Shown here in pieces: positions 37,521-46,239 of a stretch of DNA of 64,000 nucleotides. The position numbers were made by a program, and so were the translations under genes. Where the stretch lies: NCBI GenBank assembly GCA_023414875.1, contig JAEZMV010000016.1:167496-231495 (forward strand), written 5' to 3'. Below the pieces are notes generated by a model, which saw only the letters and a program-made list of their open reading frames with translations, did no database searches and was not told the DNA's origin. This DNA comes from Bacillota bacterium (GTDB taxonomy: Bacteria > Bacillota > Clostridia > Lachnospirales > Lachnospiraceae). How positions within the stretch are numbered: position 1 is the stretch's first letter; every line of letters starts with the position of its first letter.

Positions 37521-38915
37521 CTATACAACATAGTTCAACGGTATTCTAACATTAAAGGTCGTCCCTTCGTTTTCTTTACTGTAAACCTTGATTGCACCGC
37601 GATGCATCTGTATAACATTCTTTGTAATCGCTAAGCCCAGCCCGGTACCACCTGTTTCACGGGATCTGGCTTTATCAACACGATAAAAACGTTCAAAGAT
37701 GAAATCCTGTGCTTCCTCCGGAATACCAATTCCTGAATCTGATACCTTGATAAAGAAGTATTTATGATCCGCATTTAGAGACACTCTAACCCAACCATCT
37801 TCAGTATTATACTTAATAGCATTTTCAATCAAATTAGAAAGGGCAAGGGATAATTTTACTTCATCAACCTCCGCGATTACCGGACGGAAGCTTTCATAAA
37901 TCATCTCTATATTATTTTTCTTAGCTATCGGAGTAAGACGCCTAAGAATCAGCTCCAGCAGTTCATTAATATTAACTGCGGTAATATTCATATCACCGAC
38001 TGTTTTGTCCAGCTTCACCAAGGATAAAAGATCGTTGATAATCTTGTTTTCTCTTTCGATTTCATCCGTAATATCCAGTAAAAATTCTCGGTAAAGTTCT
38101 ATTGGAATGTCTTCCTGTGTCAGTAAGGAATCCGCCAATACCTTAATCGAAGTAATCGGTGTTTTTAATTCATGTGATACATTTGATACAAATTCTTGAC
38201 GTGAATTTTCAAGCTTCTGCATCCGGTTAATCATATGGTTGAAGGAATCGGATATCTTCTCTATTTCATTATATCCTTTAATAGATACCCCTTCCTCCAT
38301 ATAGCCCTCCGTCATGTGATCAATTGAATTAACCACATTCGTCAGCGGCTTAGTTAGGACTCCGGAAAAATAGACCGCAAATACCACAATCAGTACCGCT
38401 AAGGTCACAGCAAAAAGAACCACTCTTTGCTCCATACTGTCACGAATGCTTTGTATGTCCTTCGACGAAAAGCTCATAATAATAGCACCCATAATCTCTT
38501 TCGTGTCATTATGGGTGACCGGGTAAGTCAATCTAATATAATGCGTTTTCCTGTTATGAACCGGGCTATTATTATATCCCTTTAGACATTGAATTACATC
38601 CTCAGAGATTAGAAATTTTCCATCTGCCAGCGAGTAAGTATCCTTGATTATATTAAGATTATTATTTACGATTATAATTCTTCCATGATAGATATCCGCT
38701 ATTCTGGTAACCTCTGCCGAAATCAATGGGTCTTCTCCATCGGTCAGATATACCGAAGGTGATAACAGATTGGATAGCATATACCCTTGGTTCTGCAATA
38801 CTTTTATTCTGTTATTAACCGCCTGATCTTCATAGGTATTTAATAATACATACGTAAAAAAGGAAAGCGGGACAACACCTAATACGATGAATACCAGAAG
38901 CAGGTATATTCTCAT
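37521..38915 (-). CDS. membrane sensor histidine kinase (HAMP-HisKA-HATPase)
   Basis: A 464-residue two-component sensor. Two membrane helices (about residues 3-23 and 170-190) flank an extracellular domain of about 145 residues; HAMP follows, then HisKA with phosphorylated His in SHELKTPITS, and HATPase_c with NLIENAIKYN, SGIGIPEEA and GGTGLGLAI. The layout resembles WalK/PhoR but lacks a PAS domain. The ATG at 38915 has no ribosome binding site, and the frame is open upstream into the regulator gene, so the true start may be earlier. It follows the regulator gene by 19 bases. Confidence 0.9.
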   Translation of the reverse strand: MRIYLLLVFIVLGVVPLSFFTYVLLNTYEDQAVNNRIKVLQNQGYMLSNLLSPSVYLTDGEDPLISAEVTRIADIYHGRIIIVNNNLNIIKDTYSLADGKFLISEDVIQCLKGYNNSPVHNRKTHYIRLTYPVTHNDTKEIMGAIIMSFSSKDIQSIRDSMEQRVVLFAVTLAVLIVVFAVYFSGVLTKPLTNVVNSIDHMTEGYMEEGVSIKGYNEIEKISDSFNHMINRMQKLENSRQEFVSNVSHELKTPITSIKVLADSLLTQEDIPIELYREFLLDITDEIERENKIINDLLSLVKLDKTVGDMNITAVNINELLELILRRLTPIAKKNNIEMIYESFRPVIAEVDEVKLSLALSNLIENAIKYNTEDGWVRVSLNADHKYFFIKVSDSGIGIPEEAQDFIFERFYRVDKARSRETGGTGLGLAITKNVIQMHRGAIKVYSKENEGTTFNVRIPLNYVV

Positions 38916-38934
38916 GCTGTTGAAAATTCTTAAC

Positions 38935-39633
38935 TTAGTCTTGATTTTGGAAAAAATAACCTACACCCCATTTTGTATGTATAAATTTTGGCTCACTTGG
39001 ATTACTCTCTATTTTTTCGCGCAGTCTACGAATGTGAACATCAACAGTCCTAACATCGCCCGGATAATCATAGCCCCAGACAATATTAAGAAGATTTTCA
39101 CGGCTGTATACTTTATTCGGATTAAAAACAAGCAGTTCAAGTAAGTCAAATTCCTTTGCAGTTAAATTTACTTCCTTTCCGGAAATATAAACTCTTCTGT
39201 TTTCACAGTCAATCTTCATTTCACCGAAGGTAACAGTTTTCGAATCCGTATTATTCGCCACTGAATTTTTCGCACTGCGTCTCATGATAGCTTTAATTCT
39301 GGCTTTGACCTCCAGAATATTAAAGGGTTTTGTAATATAATCGTCAGCTCCGTATTCTAAGCCTAGGATTTTATCCATATCATCTCCCTTAGCAGTCAGC
39401 ATGATAATAGGCATAGATGAAAACTCTCTTATTTGCTGGCATACTTCAAAACCGGATAGCTTCGGAAGCATTACATCCAGCAAAACCACATCATATTCCT
39501 TCTTTTTAGCTGCTTCAAGCGCTTCTTCACCGTCATATGCGCAGTCAACTTCCAGGCCGTCCTGTTCCAGGCTAAATCGTATTCCCTTTACAATCAACTT
39601 TTCATCATCTACCACGAGTACTCTCTTTGCCAT
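38935..39633 (-). CDS. OmpR/PhoB-family response regulator
   Basis: A 232-residue DNA-binding response regulator. The receiver domain has VVDDEK, the phospho-acceptor Asp in VVLLDVMLPK, and MLTAKGDD with the conserved Lys. The C-terminal winged-helix domain is the Trans_reg_C type (NLTAKEFDLLELL and VDVHIRRLREKIE). I chose the ATG at 39633 because GAGGTG lies 6 nt upstream; a GTG at 39642 is inside that site. It pairs with the sensor kinase. The regulon is unknown; a WalR/PhoP-like role is possible. Confidence 0.94.
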   Translation of the reverse strand: MAKRVLVVDDEKLIVKGIRFSLEQDGLEVDCAYDGEEALEAAKKKEYDVVLLDVMLPKLSGFEVCQQIREFSSMPIIMLTAKGDDMDKILGLEYGADDYITKPFNILEVKARIKAIMRRSAKNSVANNTDSKTVTFGEMKIDCENRRVYISGKEVNLTAKEFDLLELLVFNPNKVYSRENLLNIVWGYDYPGDVRTVDVHIRRLREKIESNPSEPKFIHTKWGVGYFFQNQD

Positions 39634-39680
39634 TTTTATCACCTCATTAAAGTATAGTCACTATATCATAATTCAATCAT

Positions 39681-40364
39681 TTATTCTGCAACAATATATG
39701 CTGAAATCTTACTAAAGAGCCCTTCTTTAATTCCCGGGATCTTCATCAGCTCTTCGATCGTTTTAAATGTTCCATTTGTAGTACGATACTCAATAATACT
39801 GTCAGCCTTTGCTTGCCCTATTCCAGGCAAATTCATTAATTCCTGTGAATCCGCCGTATTTATATTGACTAAAGTAGAGGTTTCTTCCTCTTTCTCCGTT
39901 ACATTCTGGTCACCTTCCAGATATGCGGCAGTTGAAAGTCCTTCGACTTCCTCTTTTGTAGGAATGTAGATTCGTTGACCATCCATGACTTGCTGAGCCT
40001 GATTGACATAATCACCGGCAGCATCTTGTAACAGTCCACCGGATTGTTCAATTAGCTCACATAATCTTGCATCCGATTTCAGTTTATAAACGCCGGGGGT
40101 AGCTACCGCTCCGCAGATATGGACATAAATCACTGTATTTTTTTGGTCTGTGTCTATGATCGCTTCTGTTATTGAACCTGGAATATCCTGAGTGTTTAGC
40201 TTCCCTTTCGAAGCTTCCATTTCTAATGCTCCCTCTTTCTTACCAATTTCCTCCGAAACCAGAAGAGAAGCCGGATTGTCTTTCTGATATGCACAGCTAT
40301 AGCAAATACCTGATATTACTATAAATCCGCAGGCTATTCCTGCTATTGTTAATTTACGTTTCAT
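39681..40364 (-). CDS. comEA: competence protein ComEA (DNA receptor)
   Basis: A 227-residue membrane-anchored DNA-binding protein. It has an N-terminal membrane helix (about residues 5-25), an SLBB domain (VYVHICGAVATPGVYKL and onward) and two C-terminal helix-hairpin-helix motifs (NINTADSQELMNLPGIGQ and IEELMKIPGIKEG). The start is ATG at 40364 with AGGAAG upstream. In competence, ComEA passes DNA to the ComEC channel encoded at 33587. In this window it heads the minus-strand run comEA-regulator-kinase-GerMN lipoprotein. Confidence 0.93.
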   Translation of the reverse strand: MKRKLTIAGIACGFIVISGICYSCAYQKDNPASLLVSEEIGKKEGALEMEASKGKLNTQDIPGSITEAIIDTDQKNTVIYVHICGAVATPGVYKLKSDARLCELIEQSGGLLQDAAGDYVNQAQQVMDGQRIYIPTKEEVEGLSTAAYLEGDQNVTEKEEETSTLVNINTADSQELMNLPGIGQAKADSIIEYRTTNGTFKTIEELMKIPGIKEGLFSKISAYIVAE

Positions 40365-40489
40365 TATCATCTTCCTTTTCATAAAAGAAGACTTAAAAAG
40401 TACCCTCTATACTTTTTTGATAAGACAATCTTATTTTACATAATCTACACATCATTTACAATAGGAATTATAACTATAATTGCGATTTA

Positions 40490-40939
40490 TTATAAGCAAT
40501 TTTTCCGATCCCATTTAAAAACTATGATACCTGCAATGATTAGCAATAACCCTATCAATTTTTTCCATTCAAAAGGAACCTTCTCAGTTCCGCAGATTCC
40601 AAACGTCTCAATCAGATATGCTACAATCAGCTGCGCAGTAATGATAAACATATTAGCTACGGCAGGACCTAAGCTATCCACACTTTTTATAACTGTATAG
40701 GTTATAAAAGCTCCCATCACACCACCTAACAGCATATATTTATTATCAATTTTCATTAAAGCAGCAAAATTGCCCTGCCTGCCGGTAATAAACCAAGCCG
40801 CAAGACATACAATCAGAGCTGTAAACTGAACAAAGCTTGCTGCCACCCAAATGCTCGTTTGCTTTGTAACTCCTGTATTAAATACTCCCTGCGTACTCAT
40901 CAAGGAGCCAGAAAGAATTGCTATAAGGATACCCCACAT
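40490..40939 (-). CDS. DMT-family transporter, YdcZ (DUF606) type
   Basis: A 149-residue membrane protein with five helices and the YdcZ pattern: MWGILIAILSGSLMSTQ at the start, ITYTVIKSVDSLGPAVANM, then a final helix. The family works as half-sized drug/metabolite transporters; the substrate is unknown. The start at 40939 fits the family. A longer open frame runs back to 41101 and overlaps argD by 11 bases, but those 54 residues are basic and unlike any YdcZ N-terminus. Confidence 0.8.
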   Translation of the reverse strand: MWGILIAILSGSLMSTQGVFNTGVTKQTSIWVAASFVQFTALIVCLAAWFITGRQGNFAALMKIDNKYMLLGGVMGAFITYTVIKSVDSLGPAVANMFIITAQLIVAYLIETFGICGTEKVPFEWKKLIGLLLIIAGIIVFKWDRKNCL

Positions 40940-41090
40940 AGTAAATACACGCCTTTCATATGTTTTCAAAAGTTCCTTCTTAACATTTCCAACTTTGACT
41001 TTTCTATTCAGTGCACAGATAATAATTCGAAAAATGAGCTGTGCACCGGCGGATTTGATATACCGCTGGTACGACAGCCCCTGTGGTTTT

Positions 41091-42275
41091 TTATACTTCA
41101 CTTAAACACTGTTCCAAAATCGAAATCATATGATCTACATCTTCTCTTTGAATAATCAAAGGTGGAACAAACCGGATAATATTGGCCCCGGCTGAAATTA
41201 GGATTAAACCCTTTTCCATGAATTTAGGTATTAAATCCTTTACCGGCATTTTAAATTCCAGACCCTGCATCAGACCCATTCCACGACGTTCCACGATGAA
41301 ATCATACTTTTTAGCAACTTCATCAAGCTTTTCAATCAGATATGGAGCGATTTCCTTAACATGGTCAAGGATTTTCTTACTTTCATATAGGTCAAATACT
41401 TTATTTACAGCTGCGGTTACAAATGGATTTCCACCATAAGTGGTTCCATGATCACCGGGTTCAAAGGCTGAAGCCACCCTCTCTGTCGCAGCGAATGCTC
41501 CTACCGGAACACCGCAGCCAAGAGCCTTCGCACTTGTTAAAATATCCGGTGCTACACCAAACTGCTCATAGGAAAATAAGGTTCCGGTTCGTCCCATACC
41601 ACATTGGATCTCATCAAAGATCAACAGAATATCATGTTCATCACACAATTTTCTTACTCCCTGAACAAATTCCTTCGTGGCCGGATAGAGTCCTCCTTCT
41701 CCCTGTACCGGTTCCATAATGATAGCACAGGTATTACTTTGTATAAGATCCTTCACACTGTCCAGATTATTAAATTCTGCAAATGCGACTCCTCCAATTA
41801 AGGGTTCAAAAGCTTCACGGTATTTCTTTGTTCCGGTGATGCTTAAGGCACCCATACTACGTCCATGGAAGGAATGGTTCATAGAGATAATCTGGCTATT
41901 TGAATTACCATTCTTTTTGTAATAATATTTTCTTGCCAGCTTTACCGCTCCCTCAATCGCTTCTGTTCCACTGCTGGTAAAAAATACCCGATCCATGCCT
42001 GTTGCATATAATAGTTTCTTTGCAGCCTCAATCGCAGGAGCATTATAGAACAAATTAGAGGTATGCAACAATTTATCAACTTGAGCTTTTAAAGCATCAT
42101 TAAACTCTTTATTCCCGTATCCTAGAGCAAATACCGCGATTCCTGCAGCAAAGTCGAGATACTTTTTCCCATTGGTATCATACAGATAAACACCTTCGCC
42201 ACGATCAAGTACAATATGATAGCGGCTATAGGTATGCATTAAGACTTTTTCAGCATCTTCGATTTGTTGTTTCAT
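41091..42275 (-). CDS. argD: acetylornithine aminotransferase
   Basis: PLP-dependent class III aminotransferase, fourth step of acetylated ornithine synthesis. Visible motifs are YLDFAAGIAVFALGYG, FTSSGTEAIEGAVKLAR, LLIFDEIQCGMGRTG (PLP-contacting Asp) and the Schiff-base lysine in TSAKALGCGVPVGA. It has 394 residues, as usual. The ATG follows GGAGGATATC. It is 40 bases after argB in a minus-strand argJ-argB-argD operon. Confidence 0.96.
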   Translation of the reverse strand: MKQQIEDAEKVLMHTYSRYHIVLDRGEGVYLYDTNGKKYLDFAAGIAVFALGYGNKEFNDALKAQVDKLLHTSNLFYNAPAIEAAKKLLYATGMDRVFFTSSGTEAIEGAVKLARKYYYKKNGNSNSQIISMNHSFHGRSMGALSITGTKKYREAFEPLIGGVAFAEFNNLDSVKDLIQSNTCAIIMEPVQGEGGLYPATKEFVQGVRKLCDEHDILLIFDEIQCGMGRTGTLFSYEQFGVAPDILTSAKALGCGVPVGAFAATERVASAFEPGDHGTTYGGNPFVTAAVNKVFDLYESKKILDHVKEIAPYLIEKLDEVAKKYDFIVERRGMGLMQGLEFKMPVKDLIPKFMEKGLILISAGANIIRFVPPLIIQREDVDHMISILEQCLSEV

Positions 42276-42315
42276 ATGATATCCTCCTTACACAAAAGCT
42301 TCTATCTAGTTTGTT

Positions 42316-43218
42316 CTATCTTACCACTGTCTCATTTTCAAAAATACTTTCTTTATCAATAATTGCAGTACCAATACCTTTATTGGTAAAGAACTCTAAC
42401 AATAAGCAATGCTCAATTCTTCCGTCCAAGATATGTACCCTTGAGACGCCGTTTCTGACTGCATCTACACAATTCTTTAATTTAGGAAGCATCCCTCCAC
42501 CGATAAAACCGCTATCCAGTAACTCATCCGCTTTATCTAGCGTAAGTACCGAAATCAAGCTGCTCTTATCCTTGGGGTCCGCGTATACGCCCTCGATATC
42601 AGTCAGGAATACCAGCTTCTCTGCGCCGATAGCAGTTGCAACCGCACAAGCCGCATCATCAGCATTGATGTTATAATTCTGATAATCTTCGTCCAGACCA
42701 ATTGGCGCAATGACCGGAACAAAATTGTTATCAATCAAAGTATTAATTAAATCTGCATTGACTTCTTTAATATTACCTACAAAGCCGATATCCTGACCGT
42801 TCACCGTTCTTTTTTCAACCTTTAAGGTACTTCCGTCCTTACCACTGATACCAACCGCTTTTACTCCAAGCTTCTCAACCATTTGAACCAGATTTTTATT
42901 TACTTTACCAAGAACCATTTCTGCTACTTCCATGGTTTGCGCATCGGTTACTCGAAGACCCTCTACAAATTTTGACTCATGACCAAGTAAACCGAGCCAC
43001 TTCGTGATCTCCTTACCACCGCCATGTACAATAATCGGCTGCATACCTACAAGTTTTAGCAGAGCGACATCCTTAATCACATTTAACTGCAAGCCCTCAT
43101 CAAGCATTGCGCTTCCACCATATTTAACAACAACCTTTTTATTATTAAACTTTTGTATATAAGGAAGTGCCTCTATCAGTGTTTGAGCCTTCATCAGTAT
43201 TTGATCCATATGTTCCAT
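42316..43218 (-). CDS. argB: acetylglutamate kinase
   Basis: Phosphorylates N-acetylglutamate, second step of arginine synthesis. The amino-acid-kinase fold shows VVKYGGSAM, PIIVHGGGKEITKWL and the nucleotide-binding NADDAACAVA and TDIEGVYAD. The N-terminal helix (about 20 residues before KVVVKYGG) and length of 300 residues fit the hexameric, arginine-inhibited class. The ATG follows AAGGAAT. argB sits between argJ and argD. Confidence 0.96.
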   Translation of the reverse strand: MEHMDQILMKAQTLIEALPYIQKFNNKKVVVKYGGSAMLDEGLQLNVIKDVALLKLVGMQPIIVHGGGKEITKWLGLLGHESKFVEGLRVTDAQTMEVAEMVLGKVNKNLVQMVEKLGVKAVGISGKDGSTLKVEKRTVNGQDIGFVGNIKEVNADLINTLIDNNFVPVIAPIGLDEDYQNYNINADDAACAVATAIGAEKLVFLTDIEGVYADPKDKSSLISVLTLDKADELLDSGFIGGGMLPKLKNCVDAVRNGVSRVHILDGRIEHCLLLEFFTNKGIGTAIIDKESIFENETVVR

Positions 43219-43273
43219 TTTCTATTCCTTTCTGAGCTGCAATATTTTAGTTGTAAGCTTTAGCATTAAATGT

Positions 43274-44494
43274 TTATGATCTGTAATCCGCATTGATTTT
43301 TACATAGTCATAAGTTAAATCACAGCCCCATGCGGTTGCTGATGAACTTCCGGTTTTTAGGTCTGCGGTTGCTTTTACTTCCTTGCCGGAAAGGATCTTG
43401 GTTGCAAACTCTTCTGAATAATCCGTAGCCAAACCATTTTCCGCAAGCTTAAGTTTACCGTCTGAACTTTCGATATACAGATCAACTTTTTCCGGATCAA
43501 AGTTAACACCGGAGTAACCCATAGCGCAAAGGATACGTCCCCAATTTGCATCATTACCAAACACTGCTGTTTTTACAAGGCTGGAGGTTATTATGGATTT
43601 ACTGAGAATTACTGCTTCCTCCTCTGTATTTGCACCAATCACTTGTACTTCTAATAATTTGGATGCCCCTTCGCCGTCTGCTGCCATCTTCTTTGCGAGG
43701 GTCGTTGTTACTGTATTTAAGGCCTGACAGAAGTTATCATAATCTGCATTTCTCTCAGTGATTTTTTTATTTCCGGCTAAGCCATTTGCCAGTACTAATA
43801 AGGAATCATTTGTTGAGGTATCACGATCCACGCTAATCATATTAAAGGAACGTTTTACATCAGCACTTAAAGCCTCCTGCAATAGCTCCTTACTGATAGC
43901 CAGGTCAGTCGTAACTACGCCCAGCAAGGTAGCCATATTCGGGTGAATCATTCCTGAGCCCTTTGCCATTCCTCCCACAATAACTTCCTTGCCATCCACC
44001 ATAAAGCTAACTGCACATTCCTTGGAATAGGTGTCCGTTGTCATGATTGCCTCTGCAGCTAAGGTTCCTGCTGCATTACCCTCTTGCAAATCAGCAGCAA
44101 GCAGTTTTACACCTTTCTGGATCACATCAATTGGCATCTGCTTACCGATGACACCGGTTGATGCTGTATAAACTGCAGTTGTCGGTATATTCAATGCTTG
44201 CGCTACTGCCTTCGCCATTAACTCATTATTGATATCGCCCTCTACTCCTGTGCATGCATTTGCAACTCCGCTATTTAAAACAACCGCCTGAACAAATTCG
44301 CTTTCCTTGGTTATCTTCATATCCCATTTGACTGGTGCTGCCTTTACTACATTCGTTGTAAAGGTTCCTGCTCCAACTGCAGGTACGGTTGAATATACTA
44401 ATGCCATATCTTTCCTTTGTTTTTTTATACCGGCATATACACCTGAAGCTTGAAATCCCTGTGCTGCTGTTACTCCGCCATCTATTATGTTCAT
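43274..44494 (-). CDS. argJ: bifunctional ornithine acetyltransferase / N-acetylglutamate synthase
   Basis: ArgJ recycles the acetyl group from acetylornithine to glutamate, and in many bacteria also makes N-acetylglutamate from acetyl-CoA. It is made as a precursor that self-cleaves before the Thr in KGSGMIHPNMATLLG, the conserved site seen here near residue 190. Length is 406 residues. The ATG follows GGAGGATTTG. No argC or separate argA is seen nearby, so argC must lie elsewhere if the pathway is complete. Confidence 0.96.
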   Translation of the reverse strand: MNIIDGGVTAAQGFQASGVYAGIKKQRKDMALVYSTVPAVGAGTFTTNVVKAAPVKWDMKITKESEFVQAVVLNSGVANACTGVEGDINNELMAKAVAQALNIPTTAVYTASTGVIGKQMPIDVIQKGVKLLAADLQEGNAAGTLAAEAIMTTDTYSKECAVSFMVDGKEVIVGGMAKGSGMIHPNMATLLGVVTTDLAISKELLQEALSADVKRSFNMISVDRDTSTNDSLLVLANGLAGNKKITERNADYDNFCQALNTVTTTLAKKMAADGEGASKLLEVQVIGANTEEEAVILSKSIITSSLVKTAVFGNDANWGRILCAMGYSGVNFDPEKVDLYIESSDGKLKLAENGLATDYSEEFATKILSGKEVKATADLKTGSSSATAWGCDLTYDYVKINADYRS

Positions 44495-44537
44495 ATCAAA
44501 TCCTCCATCCTTCTATATATAACATCTTTTATTTCAA

Positions 44538-44966
44538 TCACTTATTATCTTTATTCATACTTAAATCGTAATAATTCAAATCCGCCCGCTTCGTCCATCC
44601 CAGGGAACTCCAGAACTTATTACCAGGTACATTTTCAGAATAACAAATCAGTGCTAACTTAGTTATCTTCTCTGATTTCATAGCTTCTGTCACATACTCT
44701 ATGAGCTGCCTGCCGATGGACTTATGTCTGTAGTTATCATCCACACAAACATGGTATAAATATCCACGCCTACCATCATGGCCACTGAGTGCTACTCCGT
44801 TTATCTGCCCATCTGTCGTTGAGATAAAATTCGTATTCGGATTTCTAAGTAGAAACTGTTCAATTCCCTCTCTTGAGTCATCCATGCTTCTAAGCCCAAC
44901 ACCGGGTGTTCTTCTCCATAGTTCAAGTACCTCATCATAATCATTCATGGTAAAAAGCCGTATCAT
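44538..44966 (-). CDS. GNAT-family N-acetyltransferase
   Basis: A 142-residue acetyltransferase beginning MIRLFTMNDYDEVLELW, resembling the YpeA type. The acetyl-CoA loop is around HVCVDDNYRHKSIGRQLIE, and NKFWSSLGW is the C-terminal motif. The ATG has GGAGGTGATG upstream. It lies 43 bases before argJ on the same strand, so it may belong to the arginine operon; a role as an N-acetylglutamate synthase substitute is only a guess. Confidence 0.88.
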   Translation of the reverse strand: MIRLFTMNDYDEVLELWRRTPGVGLRSMDDSREGIEQFLLRNPNTNFISTTDGQINGVALSGHDGRRGYLYHVCVDDNYRHKSIGRQLIEYVTEAMKSEKITKLALICYSENVPGNKFWSSLGWTKRADLNYYDLSMNKDNK

Positions 44967-45078
44967 GAAATCATCACCTCCAAATTTGCCAATAAAACAA
45001 GTGTTTTAGCGGCTCTATTCACTCATCCAAAAAATAAGTATTCATAATTATACATCCAAACTAAATTTTATGCAATAC

Positions 45079-45687
45079 TTAATTTAATTTTTTTATATCT
45101 ATTCCATAGCCGAGTAAAGTCTCATAAATCTTAGCAATCGGGAAGCCCACCACATTATAATAATCACCGATTATTTCCTTAATATAGATACCAAACCAAC
45201 CCTGTATTGCATAAGCCCCTGCTTTATCCATAGGTTCCCCATAAGCAATATAATCCCTGATCTGTTCAGTAGTCAAAGGCTGTACAACAACCTTCGTACA
45301 TACAGCAAAGGAAATATGATGAACTTTATGATTGTTTCTTATTATAATACTGACTCCTGTATACACCTCATGAACATCATCAGAAATCATTTGAAGCATA
45401 CGCTCTGCATCTGCTTTATCCTTCGGTTTTCCAAGTGCATGCTCTTTGTAAAACACCATCGTATCTGCTCCGATTATAATTACATCTTTATCCTCTATTT
45501 TATTATCGGAAAGCTTAGCAGCCACCGCTTCTGTTTTCAGTCTTGAAAGAGCCTGTACCATCTCGGAAGGCACGGTTTCTTCAACTTCCTCAATTACGTT
45601 TGCGGCTATAACAGTATAAGGAATTCCCATTGTTTCCATTATTTCTTTTCGTCTCGGTGATTCTGAAGCTAGTATGATGTGATACAT
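45079..45687 (-). CDS. maf: Maf-family nucleoside triphosphate pyrophosphatase
   Basis: Hydrolyses dTTP/UTP-type or modified nucleotides; linked to septum arrest. Motifs include IILASESPRRKEI, the catalytic Asp in IIGADTMVF, LGKPKDKADAERML and DKAGAYAIQGWFG. I chose the ATG at 45687 (202 residues) with GAAAGG 9 nt upstream; the earlier in-frame ATG at 45696 abuts the site. It lies about 110 bases upstream of the GNAT gene. Confidence 0.93.
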   Translation of the reverse strand: MYHIILASESPRRKEIMETMGIPYTVIAANVIEEVEETVPSEMVQALSRLKTEAVAAKLSDNKIEDKDVIIIGADTMVFYKEHALGKPKDKADAERMLQMISDDVHEVYTGVSIIIRNNHKVHHISFAVCTKVVVQPLTTEQIRDYIAYGEPMDKAGAYAIQGWFGIYIKEIIGDYYNVVGFPIAKIYETLLGYGIDIKKLN

Positions 45688-46239
45688 GACTTTCATCCTT
45701 TCATAGGTTTTTATCTGTGCTTATCATTTCTATCTTTTCTTTTTACTATTCTTTCATATAGGATATATCCATCTATTTACCAGTAAAGGTATTATCTGGG
45801 TATATATACCTTTTCATTATAATCCATATTTTATATAAGTAAAGAGTTGAATATATTGCAATCAGCTAAATATCCTACCGTTTCTTCTATATAAATAAGA
45901 AATGCTTCTTGTAACTTTGAATGAATACGTATAAAATTATTATAGTTATTCTGCAATTTCTTACGGTTATATGAAACAGCCAAAAGAAATAATATGTATT
46001 TTTATACTTTTATTCATTTTTACTCTTGCATAATAATAAGATGTGTTGTATATTTAAACACATAAAAATGCATTCAGATACAAGAATGGGAAAAAATATA
46101 TTTATTTTTACAATTACATCTTGATTTGTTCCATTACTTACTTGTATAGGAAAAATGAAATCTACATGTATATATATGTAACTAAAATGCAATTGTAAAT
46201 GGATTAAAATCAGAACTTAATAATAGGAGGTAAATTAAT
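45688..46239. other. intergenic region between divergent maf and argG
   Basis: These 552 bases are very AT-rich. I see no gene, no T-box (the AGGGTGGNACCGCG core is absent) and no convincing ArgR box, although short TGAAT/ATTCA-like fragments occur. A TACAT-N8-ATGTA inverted repeat sits about 50 bases before argG. The long leader suggests regulation that I cannot assign. Confidence 0.5.

Noticed and set aside
40940..41101. 54-residue N-terminal extension of the YdcZ transporter
   Set aside because: Unlike family members, basic, and it overlaps argD; the internal ATG gives the normal family length.
46153..46175. TACAT-N8-ATGTA inverted repeat near argG as an operator
   Set aside because: Only five bases per arm in extremely AT-rich DNA; likely chance.
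45688..46239. T-box or ArgR operator before argG
   Set aside because: The T-box core AGGGTGGNACCGCG is absent and no convincing paired ARG box was found; only short AT-rich half-sites occur.
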